A stretch of 64,000 nucleotides of DNA from Fibrobacterota bacterium. Lineage in GTDB: Bacteria > Fibrobacterota > Fibrobacteria > UBA11236. Made by a program: the position numbers and the translations under genes. Of this stretch, positions 35,264-44,300 are shown in pieces. Under the pieces are notes generated by a model, which did no database searches, was not told the DNA's origin, and was given only the letters and a program-made list of their open reading frames with translations. Every line of letters begins with the position of its first letter. The stretch's first letter is position 1. The stretch is taken from NCBI GenBank assembly GCA_028287505.1, contig JAQBPN010000130.1, forward strand, positions 1-64,000, read 5' to 3'.

Positions 35264-37526
35264 CCGCTTTCCCTTCCCGGCCATCTTCCGCGCGCCAGGA
35301 CAGCCGGTATACGCGGCCCAGGGGAACTCCGGCGGGAATCATGATGGGATGGATCCCTTTCTCCACTCTTAGTTGCGCCAGCACGCCCACCTCCTTGCCG
35401 CGCAGGTCATGCATGGAAATGCGGATGGATCCGCTCCCGGGAATCTCGTACCAAAGGACCGGGCTCAGGCCGCCGGAGGCCAGCAGGCGCACTTGACCCT
35501 GCTTGTGCGGACCCGGCGCGATGGCGATGGGCGTGGCGGCAAGCCCGGAAACATCCAGGACGCAGATGCGGCTGTCGCTGCGGGTCGCCAGATAGGCCTT
35601 GCCTCCGGCGAGCGTCGGCGCGATCGACATCCTGTCACCGGAAAGATCCGGATCCAATCCGGCCCGGAGCGGCGCCCAGCCATCGCCCCCGTTCAAGGAA
35701 TAATATGCGCCCGAATCCGTGCCCACCATCAGCAGGGAATCCTCCAGCGCATACCCGAAAATCCAGCGGCCCCTGAATGCGGCCCCGGTGACCTCGCGCC
35801 ACTGGGCGCCTCCGTCCGTGGAGCGGTAGATCATGGGGATGTTGTCTTCCATCTTCTTTCCGGTGTTCCATGCGAAGGCGAACAAGGTGTGGCCTTGGAT
35901 CCCCATGCGGAAAATATTCTGCTTGAGACCCGTCAGCGACCATGTGGCGCCGCTGTCCGTCGATGCGAAAACCCCTTCGCTCGCGCCTACGTAGAGTTTG
36001 GATCCGTCCTGGATCACGCTGGAGAAACCCGGCATCTCCGGTATTCCTGTCCAGGCTTCGCCGTCCGAAGCGGCGTAGACCATCCCCGCATCCAGGCTTC
36101 CCTGGAAGTCGAGATACCGCGTATTCCAGGCATGGACCTTGCCGTTAAGGACGGCGAGGAAGGTATTGGCGTATTGGAATGGGAGGGTTTTTTTCCAGGC
36201 GCCGGAGCGGGAACCCAGGGTATAGACGCCCTCCGGCGTGCCCGCATAGACTTTGCCCGCATAGGCCAACAGGCTTTGCACGGCGCCGGTGGAATCCTGG
36301 AGTTCCCAGGTGCGGCCTTCATCCGCGGAATGATAGATCCCATTATCGGTGCCGGCGTACAAATCGGCGCTGTCGACGGCGATTGCCTGGATGCGCTGGT
36401 TGGTCAGTCCGCGGTTGGCGCGGGACCAGGTCATGCCGCCGTCCGGACTGAGCCAGATTCCGTAGGGTCCGCACAGGAACAGCTTGTTCCCGAAGGATCG
36501 CAAGCGTTCATCGTCCCAATTCGGCGACCCGCGCAAAGGAGGCGCGCTCACCAGGGGCAGCCATGTCCGGCCCGAATCGGCCGAGCGGTACAGGCCGGCA
36601 TTCGCATCCGCCCCCGGCAATCGGCCGCCGTCCTTGACAATCGCATAAGCGGTGCCTTCCATCCAAGCCAGGGAGGTCACGGGAAAATAACGCACGCTGT
36701 CGATCTTGGGCAGGCCCGCACCGGCGCGTGTCCACGAAGTTCCGGAATCCCGCGAGAAATAGACCCCTTCGTTGCGGGTGCCCGCCAGCAAGGTGCCGGG
36801 ACGCGATAAAGCCTGCAGGGCCATGACGTCGACCGCTTCCGTGATCGCCTGGCCAAGATGCGGGGTGCCGTCCGGATCGAATTGGACGCTGGGCACCGAA
36901 TGGCTGCGCGGGAAACCGGTGGCATTCCAGGTGGTCCCCGTATCCGCGCTGTAATCGATTCCTCCCTGGTGCGTACAGGCCAGCACGCGTCCCCAGGCGA
37001 TGGCGAATGGACGGCGGGGCCCGCCCCCAAAAGGCGGCATGGGTAACGTACCCGTTACATTGGCCCAGCCGCCATCCCCTTGCCGGCGGCGGAACACCCC
37101 GACCTGGGAGGAACGGATGAGCGCGGTCCCGCCCAGGACCAGCACGTCCTCGGCGAAAACCTGATCGGGACTGAAAGCGGGAAGCCCGTCGTTGAAGAGC
37201 GACCAGTCTCCGTTTCCGGAAGCGGAAAGGATTCCGGATACGCCCGTGGCCAGAAGGCCGCCTCCGTAGGCGGCAACGGACCCCACCCACATTCCCAACC
37301 CACTGGGCGAAGGCAGCCCGCGATTGGCCGGTTCCCAGGATTTGCCGGAATCGGCGGAAAAGTAGGCCCCGCTTCCCACCGCCCACAGCTTTCCGTCCAC
37401 GGCGACAAGGTCGTTCACCGCTCCGCCTTCCGGTCCGCCCCTGCGTTCCCAGGACTGGGCCCGGCCGGCGGTCGCCGAGGCCAGGCAGACGAATGCGAAC
37501 AGAGCGCGGCGGAAGGGCGATTTCAT
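35250..37526 (-). CDS. Secreted YCF48/BNR-repeat beta-propeller protein
   Basis: This 758-residue protein has a signal peptide and many BNR/YCF48-like repeats, each with a short SxDxGxTW-type turn (YFSADSGKSW, YFSRDSGTSWTRA, YRSADSGRTW, YHSADEGRTW, FASTDSGATW, YRSTDGGAQW). These form one or two beta-propellers like sialidases and PSII assembly factors. Catalytic sialidase residues were not identified. The C-terminal part resembles a T9SS domain (SMHDLRGKEV). The start at 37526 follows AAAGGAG; the ATG at 37553 overlaps the preceding gene's stop and is the alternative. It is the third gene of a TIGR02147-led operon. Confidence 0.85.
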   Translation of the reverse strand: MKSPFRRALFAFVCLASATAGRAQSWERRGGPEGGAVNDLVAVDGKLWAVGSGAYFSADSGKSWEPANRGLPSPSGLGMWVGSVAAYGGGLLATGVSGILSASGNGDWSLFNDGLPAFSPDQVFAEDVLVLGGTALIRSSQVGVFRRRQGDGGWANVTGTLPMPPFGGGPRRPFAIAWGRVLACTHQGGIDYSADTGTTWNATGFPRSHSVPSVQFDPDGTPHLGQAITEAVDVMALQALSRPGTLLAGTRNEGVYFSRDSGTSWTRAGAGLPKIDSVRYFPVTSLAWMEGTAYAIVKDGGRLPGADANAGLYRSADSGRTWLPLVSAPPLRGSPNWDDERLRSFGNKLFLCGPYGIWLSPDGGMTWSRANRGLTNQRIQAIAVDSADLYAGTDNGIYHSADEGRTWELQDSTGAVQSLLAYAGKVYAGTPEGVYTLGSRSGAWKKTLPFQYANTFLAVLNGKVHAWNTRYLDFQGSLDAGMVYAASDGEAWTGIPEMPGFSSVIQDGSKLYVGASEGVFASTDSGATWSLTGLKQNIFRMGIQGHTLFAFAWNTGKKMEDNIPMIYRSTDGGAQWREVTGAAFRGRWIFGYALEDSLLMVGTDSGAYYSLNGGDGWAPLRAGLDPDLSGDRMSIAPTLAGGKAYLATRSDSRICVLDVSGLAATPIAIAPGPHKQGQVRLLASGGLSPVLWYEIPGSGSIRISMHDLRGKEVGVLAQLRVEKGIHPIMIPAGVPLGRVYRLSWRAEDGREGKAVTVR

Positions 37527-37549
37527 GGGCGGCTCCTTTTGGATCGTTT

Positions 37550-40312
37550 TCATGGCCTTCCCGCTCCGGCGGGCGGCGCCGCCAATACGGGTTCGACGAG
37601 TATTTTTCCAAGCTCCCTGTCGGCGGCGGCTTGGGAAACCTGTATGTTACCTTGGACCGAAGCGGCGTCCGCCGGGCCGGCAGGCAAAGTCCAATAATTG
37701 GCGCGCATATCGATATCTTTGCCCGCATGCAGCGCGGAACCGCCATCCCTGTACTCATCGCGGACGAACGGAACGCCCGCATCCGCGGACACCCAATTGG
37801 AATCGAAGACGCCGGTAGTGTGCACCGCGAACGAGAAGGCCGATTCCGAGCTGCCGGAGACGCGGTTGTGATGGAAGCGGCCCGAATAGTCCATGAACCC
37901 GTCGCCCACCCCATGGACGAGACGGAAGGCGGTTCTGTTCGCGATGAAATCGTTTCCGGATATCTGGGCCTTGCACACCATGCGCACGAGGATGGCCTGG
38001 TCGGCGCCGCTGACCCGGTTGCCGCTCACCATGACGCGCGATGTCCCGGACAATTCGAACCCGGAATGCTCGGCTGTGCCGGTGGCCTGGATGCTGAGCG
38101 TGTTCCCCGTGAATTCCATGATGGCGGAGTCGCGATTGCTGTTTTCCACCCGCGGACCCATGTCGCCCGCGATGGCGTTGCCTTCGAAGCGGACGATCCC
38201 GTTGACGACGGCCGGAGACGCGGGAACCCGCGCCAGATCATTGACTTCGATGTAGATGGGAAATCCGGTGAAGGAGTTATTCCGGCAAACCCACTCGCCC
38301 CGGGGGCGGGAGGAGGAATAAAACGCCATGGCCGGAACTCCGAGGCTGGAAGAATCGATATATCCGGAACGGAAGCCGGAATTCTCGATGCGGGGTCGGC
38401 AGTGTTGGATGCCCAGCTTGGAATCCCGGAACGACACATACGTCAAACTCGATGCCGTGTCCCGGACCGGATTGGGCGCCTCTTCGCACAGAAATCGCAG
38501 CCCGTAGCTCGTGCCCGGCGGCGAGAAATATGAGTTTCCCTGCGCCTCGAAGCGCACGCTGTCTCCGGCGCCGCCATGGGCAATCAGGATACCCCGGACG
38601 TCTAGACCCGCCTTGGGCCAAAAGCGCAAGACCACGCCGGGCCCCAGCTCCATGCGCCTCCCGAGGGGAATGGTCAGCGGGCGCTTGATCCAATATGGGT
38701 TTCCGGATTTTTCCAGGAGCGTATCCTGCGGCAGGGTATCGAAATCCAGGGACGTCCCCACGTCGAGGATCAAGGTATCGCTGGACGATTCCTGATCGTC
38801 GTCCACCACGGAGAAGATGAGGGTCCGCCGTCCGCCCGTGGCGAACTTCAAGGTGATGTCCCCGGTGTCCTTGGAACCCTGATCGGCCTGGCCGTCCCCA
38901 TCCAAGTCCCAGTAATAGGCGATGATCCGGCCGAAGCGATCCTTGCCCCGGCCATGCAGGGTGAAGGAAGCGTTGACGCCCACCGATGTGTCGTTGCCCG
39001 CGAAGGCCTTGGGCGGATCCGCGATCACCTGGAAGGGATAGCCTACCCGCCAGCGCCGTCCCGCTCCGTCCCACAGGCTCAGGAATTGGCCGTGGAGGCG
39101 GCGGGAATCCAGGCGCTTGGGAGAGACCTCATCCACGTTGATGACAAGAGTATCGCTACCCTCGGCCGCGGCGATGGTCTTCCGCCGGAACGGAGGCAGA
39201 GTGGTATCGTTATAGTCCCGTTCCCATTGGATGGAATCGATGCGCCCGGCCCCGAGCCGGAAATCCGCGATGATGCGGATGACGTCCCCGCGGGACAGGG
39301 TGTCGGGAGCGGTGAAGATCACCAGGGGCTTAGCCATCTGGGGAGGCGCGGCCGAAAGGGTCCGCGGCGGGCTATAGGCCGTGGAGAGCAAGGCCTGGCG
39401 ATCCTGGGACTTGACCCGATAGGTCAGGCTGCGGGCGACCGTATCCTGCGGGGTACGGAACACCGTGTCTACGAAGAAGGTGTCTTTCACCAGGTGATCG
39501 GAAATCCGTACGGGTTCATTCGTCCCGGAATCGTTCCGGTACACCCAATACCCGTCCAGGTCCGGAGCCTGGGCCCGGGGCCAGCGCACCGTAATCGTGC
39601 CCGCCGCGGTGTCCTGCTCCAGCCATACGCTGTCCGGCTGCGGAGGCGGGAAGGCGGTATCCGGGACCATCTCCCTGGGCGGCAGCTTGGTGATGGCCCC
39701 GGGCTTCACCACCACGCCCGTGTCCGTGGCCGTGGCCAATCCGGTCTGGGCGTATTTGAGCGCATAGCGGCCCGCGGGGACGTTGGCGATCCAAAAGCCG
39801 CCGTTCTCGTCGGAGATGGAAAGGTAGGAGGAGCCCGGCAGGTAGCAGAAGACCGCTTCGCGGGGTTTCCCTCCCAACGTCACCGATCCCTGGATCTGCC
39901 CCGGCGCCCGCAGGGTATCCACTCCCAGGTTGAGGGAGACCTTGGGACCCTGATAGGGAATGCGCGGAATGTAGACGGCCAGATTGCGCTTCCCGTCCTC
40001 TCCGACCAGGTTGTAGGAGCCTTCCGGCAGACCGGTGAGGCGATAGCGCCCCTTGGAGTCCGTCAAGACGGAATCGAATACGCCCTTGGCCGCGCTCCCG
40101 CCGCCTTCCTGGAATGCCTTGACGGTGGCGCCTTCCGCCGCTTTTCCGTAGTCGTCCACCAGGGTTCCCGCAAGTCCCGGCACGGGCTTGTCTTCCTCGT
40201 TGGGATTCGTCGTCTCCGTGCCGATGCAAGCAGCCATGGCGCCCGCGGCCAAAGCCCAAATCAGGGGCCGTATCCATCCCGCACCCGTCCGTCCGATCCC
40301 CCGCTTACGCAT
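37550..40312 (-). CDS. Large lipoprotein with carboxypeptidase-regulatory, FN3-like, PKD and beta-helix regions
   Basis: This 920-residue protein has a lipoprotein signal (lipobox AAC at about residue 29). Regions in order are: two carboxypeptidase-regulatory-like beta-sandwiches (about 45-215; GRYRLTGLPEGSYNLVG, GFWIANVPAGRYALKY), an FN3-like region (235-335), a PKD-like domain (about 440-520; YYWDLDGDGQADQGSKDTG), and a right-handed parallel beta-helix (about 560-890) with repeated GNxxSG and N-rich turns. It is probably an outer-surface anchored adhesin or polysaccharide-binding protein. It starts eight bases inside the TIGR02147 gene and ends overlapping the possible YCF48-like start. Confidence 0.82.
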   Translation of the reverse strand: MRKRGIGRTGAGWIRPLIWALAAGAMAACIGTETTNPNEEDKPVPGLAGTLVDDYGKAAEGATVKAFQEGGGSAAKGVFDSVLTDSKGRYRLTGLPEGSYNLVGEDGKRNLAVYIPRIPYQGPKVSLNLGVDTLRAPGQIQGSVTLGGKPREAVFCYLPGSSYLSISDENGGFWIANVPAGRYALKYAQTGLATATDTGVVVKPGAITKLPPREMVPDTAFPPPQPDSVWLEQDTAAGTITVRWPRAQAPDLDGYWVYRNDSGTNEPVRISDHLVKDTFFVDTVFRTPQDTVARSLTYRVKSQDRQALLSTAYSPPRTLSAAPPQMAKPLVIFTAPDTLSRGDVIRIIADFRLGAGRIDSIQWERDYNDTTLPPFRRKTIAAAEGSDTLVINVDEVSPKRLDSRRLHGQFLSLWDGAGRRWRVGYPFQVIADPPKAFAGNDTSVGVNASFTLHGRGKDRFGRIIAYYWDLDGDGQADQGSKDTGDITLKFATGGRRTLIFSVVDDDQESSSDTLILDVGTSLDFDTLPQDTLLEKSGNPYWIKRPLTIPLGRRMELGPGVVLRFWPKAGLDVRGILIAHGGAGDSVRFEAQGNSYFSPPGTSYGLRFLCEEAPNPVRDTASSLTYVSFRDSKLGIQHCRPRIENSGFRSGYIDSSSLGVPAMAFYSSSRPRGEWVCRNNSFTGFPIYIEVNDLARVPASPAVVNGIVRFEGNAIAGDMGPRVENSNRDSAIMEFTGNTLSIQATGTAEHSGFELSGTSRVMVSGNRVSGADQAILVRMVCKAQISGNDFIANRTAFRLVHGVGDGFMDYSGRFHHNRVSGSSESAFSFAVHTTGVFDSNWVSADAGVPFVRDEYRDGGSALHAGKDIDMRANYWTLPAGPADAASVQGNIQVSQAAADRELGKILVEPVLAAPPAGAGRP

Positions 40313-41129
40313 CGCCGCTCCCGGACAAGGGAAACAATTGTGAATTGAACTGGAAGACCACGTCCGGCCTGGCGCATTTGTCCGAGATGGCCATCAGCTT
40401 GCGGCGAAGCGCGGTAATGGCTTCGCGGGCCTGCGCCAGTTCCGCCATGGACATGGAAAAGGTGACGGTGGAAAAATCCCGCGCCTCGCGCGGGAAGCGG
40501 TCCAATCCCTCGCGGGCCAGATCCATGAAGGCCCGTTGGAAGTTCCCGACGTTGAGGGACAGGAACCCTTCGCCCGTCCCGACCATGGAAGCCGCGGGCA
40601 GGTATCGTCCTTCCGTGTCTATCTTCAGCATTCCCAGCTCGAGCAACAGGCGGACGGATTGCTTCGCCTGATCGGGGGTGATATGCGGGACCAGCTTCTT
40701 CCCCAACGCCCGGAAGTCCCCCCGGAACGGATGGAAACACAGCAATTCGCGCACGGCCGCATGGTGCCACTTGCTGAAATATTCGAACTTGTCAATCTGG
40801 AGCACGTCCACGCGCACTCGCGACGCTCCGATCAGTTTTTCGTAGAAGCGGTTCTTCTCATCGATGGTGCCGGCTTGGTTGAAGTTCACCAGGTTGATGA
40901 AATACTCTTCGTCCTCTTTCCTGAGCTTCAGCGTCTTGGCCAGCTTGAGCAGGACCGGGCCGGTAAGATTCTTCTTCCCGGTCAGCACGTCCGAAAAGAA
41001 CCCGGACGAATTGTATCCCACCCGCAGGGAGAAATAGCGGTGGCTGAATTTGGGATTGCCCGCCTTCTGCTCGCGGTAATAGTCCGCCAGGTATTTCCGG
41101 TAATCGGTGTAATTGAAAATATCGATCAT
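40305..41129 (-). CDS. TIGR02147 family protein (DUF4423)
   Basis: This 274-residue protein matches TIGR02147, a family first defined in Fibrobacter succinogenes. The N-terminal IFNYTDYRKYLADYY, SHRYFSLRVGYNSSGFFSDV and LLKLAKTLKL are characteristic, with a helix-turn-helix-like part (about 30-90). The remaining DUF4423 part includes EYFSKWHHAAVREL and the C-terminal FSMSMAELAQAREAI. Members are presumed DNA- or protein-binding regulators; their role is not established. Here it heads an operon with a lipoprotein and a YCF48-like protein, overlapping the next gene by eight bases. Confidence 0.9.
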   Translation of the reverse strand: MIDIFNYTDYRKYLADYYREQKAGNPKFSHRYFSLRVGYNSSGFFSDVLTGKKNLTGPVLLKLAKTLKLRKEDEEYFINLVNFNQAGTIDEKNRFYEKLIGASRVRVDVLQIDKFEYFSKWHHAAVRELLCFHPFRGDFRALGKKLVPHITPDQAKQSVRLLLELGMLKIDTEGRYLPAASMVGTGEGFLSLNVGNFQRAFMDLAREGLDRFPREARDFSTVTFSMSMAELAQAREAITALRRKLMAISDKCARPDVVFQFNSQLFPLSGSGDA

Positions 41130-41188
41130 GCGCTGGTTCCAATATATCTCACCTCCCCCACCCCCGAGAACCCCCCGCCTCTCATTTC

Positions 41189-41207
41189 CGCTCCTGCCGC
41201 AGGAGCG
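41189..41207. repeat. Inverted repeat CGCTCCTG-CCG-CAGGAGCG
   Basis: A perfect eight-base inverted repeat lies in the 253-base gap between the TIGR02147 start and the end of the protease gene. It has no T run on either strand. It may be a leader hairpin or operator for the TIGR02147 operon. Confidence 0.4.
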
Positions 41208-41351
41208 CCTGAAACGGCGGCTTTCCGGTATTCAGGGAAATTCAAGGCGCTTTGCGGGGAAACCCCGGGGGGTCCCGGCGGGAAAGGAGAATTGGAAAAG
41301 AGCGGTGGGAAGAAGGTGCGCCCGTGAGCGGCAACACCCGGATTGGATTAA

Positions 41352-41373
41352 GGCGGACCCGGAGCGGTCCGCC
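41352..41373 (-). terminator. Hairpin after the S8 protease gene
   Basis: GGCGGACC and GGTCCGCC form an eight-base stem around CGGAGC, nine bases after the protease stop on the minus strand. It is followed there by TTAATCC, a poor T run. It is a plausible transcript end. Confidence 0.5.
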
Positions 41374-41382
41374 CATACGGTT

Positions 41383-44300
41383 CTACTTCAGCGACACGTT
41401 GTCCAACCAGCAATCGCTCAGGTTGGTCACCCCGAAATGGAACCCCAACCGCACCGTCGCGTCCGTGGCCGAGGGGGTGAACGTGATCTTGTAATGCTGG
41501 TAGGTATTGGCCGCCGCCGTCACCGTGTACTGCACCTCGTGGTACTTGGTCCAGGGATCCGCGTTGTGTTCCACCACCACCTTGAAGTTCTTCGGCGTGG
41601 CCTCGGACTTCATATCGAACTCCAGGGTATACAGCTTGCCGCCGGTCAGGGAGACCTGCTGGAAGAGCTGGATGTCCCAGGGATTGGCCCCCGCGGCCGT
41701 GATGGCGATCTTGGCGCTCCCGGCGTCGTTCGTAAAGGTCGCCGCGGAAGTGCCCGTGGCGGCGGTCTGCCAGCTGGTCAGGCCGTTGGCGAAGTTGCCG
41801 TTGAGGACCAGTTCCGGCGCCGTGGCGGCCGCGACGTTCAGGTAATTGATGTTGAGATCCTGATTGGCCGCGGTGAAGTTGATCTTCAGCAGATGGTTGC
41901 CGGCGGTCAGGTTCACGTTGTTGACCGTGAGATCCTTCCAGCTCTGCCAGCCCGTCGCATCCGTATAGTTGAAGGTCGCGATCACGGTCGGGGAATTGTC
42001 CAGGGTTACGGTCATGGACTTGGTGCCTGCGGCCCCCGAGGCCAAACGCGCCGTCAGATTGTACAGGCCGCCTTGCGTCACGTTCACGTCGAAGGCCAGC
42101 CATTCCCCGGTCTGGGTCCAGCCCACATTGTAGCCCCCGCCCACATCCGTGGTCGCCTGGATGTCCACGCCGTCCGTGCGGTAGACCGCGCCGGAATTGC
42201 CCGCCGTGAGATCATGGTAACCCACGCCTTCCCCGCCGGCCTTGTAGTCCTCGGCCTGGATGCGGCCCGGCAGACTGATGAAGGTCGTCGGAGTCGTGGC
42301 CGTGATGATCACGTCGTCCGTCGAGGTGGCCGCGCCATCGTTCACGGTCAGGCGGAAGGTATAGGTCCCCGCCGCGGCCGGAGTGAAGGAAGGTTGGCTG
42401 GTGTTGGCGTTGGTCAAGGTTACTGCCGGGCCCGAGACCTGGGTCCAGGCATAGGTGAGCGCCTGGGGATAGTTGTCCGGATCCGATGAGGTCCTGCCGT
42501 CCAGGGTGACGGCCACGTTGGTAAAGACGGAGCGATCGGCGCCGGCGTTGGCCACCGGGGACTGGTTGACCTTGGCGGTCACGTCCACGTAGTTGAAGTT
42601 GACCCCGCCCGTCGTCAGAGTGATGCGCAGGACATGGGTGCCGGTGGCAAGGTTCACGTTGTTCACCACCACATCCTTCCAGCTCTGCCAGCCGGTGGCG
42701 TCCGTGGTGCTGAAGGAGGGCAGCGCGACGCCGTCGATGGAGACTCCCACGGTCTTGGTGCCGGCTGATCCGGAGGCGAGGCGCGCGGTCAGATTGAAGA
42801 CGCCGCCTTGGGCCACCTTCACATCGTATGCCAGCCATTCGCCCGCATCGGTCCAACCCACATTGTATCCGCCGCCCACGTCCGTGGTGGCTTGGATGTC
42901 CACGCCGTCCGTGCGGTAGACCATGCCCGTGTTGCCGGCGGTCAGATCATGATAGCCCACCAGTTCGCCGCCCGCCTTGTAGTCCTCGGCCTGCACGCGG
43001 CCGGGCAGGTTGATATAGGTCACCGGAGTCCCGACGGCCACGTCCAGATAGTTGATGTTCAAGTCGGCGGAAGTCAGGTTGAGGCGCAGGACATGGAAGC
43101 CCGCGCTCAGGGTCACGTTGGCGACCACGACGTCCTTCCAGCTCTGCCAGCCCGTGGCGTCCGTGGTGGAGAAGGCGGCAACCACCGTCGGCGAACCGTC
43201 CAGGGTCACGGTCATGGATTTGGTGCCTGCGGCCCCGGAAGCCAGGCGCGCGGTCAGGGTATAGGTCCCGGTCTGCGCCACGTTCACGTCATAAGCCATC
43301 CATTCGCCGGCTTGGGTCCAACCCACGTTATAGCCGCCGCCCACGTCCGTGGTCGCCTGGATGTCCACACCGTCCGTGCGATAGACCGCGCCGGTGTTGC
43401 CGGCCGTCAGATCATGATAGCCCACCAGTTCGCCGCCGGCCTTGTAATCCTCGGCCTGGATGCGCCCGGGCAGGGCCACGCCCGCCGGGTCCGTTCCGTT
43501 CAGGGTCACGGAAAGGTTGGGGTTGTCCGATGCGTTGCTCGCGATGGCCAGGGTGCCGTTCTTGGTGCCGGTGGCCAAGGCGTAGGTGACGCCCACGGAA
43601 ACCGAATCCTTGGCCGGTACCGTCAGGGGCGCGCCCGAGGTGGTCTTGAAGCGGTTGCTGCTCAGGGTGAGCGCCGAGACCGCGGTGGGCGCGGTGCCGT
43701 CGTTCACCAATTGCGCGTAGCCGGAATTGGTCGCGAAACCGGATTCGGCAACGTAGAGTGTGGCCGCCGGCAACTGTGCCGGTTCGAAAGGCGTGCCTCC
43801 CGCCAGGTCCATATCGCCGTCCCCGTCCAAATCCGCCACCGCGAAGCCGCGGTCGACATCGTTGAAGATGACGTGCGGGGTCGTGAAGTTCCGCTGGCCG
43901 TCGTTCTCATACCAGGTAGTCGCATAGTTCGTACCGTTGCGGTTGCCCAGCACCAGATCCGGGTCGCCGTCATTATCCATGTCCGCGACCGCGATCTTGT
44001 AGAACCAGATATCGGCGGTGGACAGGAAGAGCAGATGTTCCGTGAAGACGCCGTGCCCGTTGTTCTCGAACCAACCGGCCCCGCCGGTCAGGCTCGAGAA
44101 TACAATGTCCTGATCACCGTCTTTGTCCAGATCGGAGACCACCGCATGCTGGGCGCCCTCCACGGTGGCGATGAAGTTCTCCGTGAACGCGCCGGAGCCG
44201 TTGTTCGCATACCAGGCGAACTTCCCGTCGTTGTAGCTGGCGGAGACGATGTCCAGGTCCCCGTCCCCGTCCAGATCCCCGGCATCCACTTCGAATGCGT

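Noticed and set aside
41835-43480. CRISPR-like array
   Set aside because: The repeats are about 440 bases and encode CBM6 domains in frame; there are no short unique spacers and no cas genes in the window.
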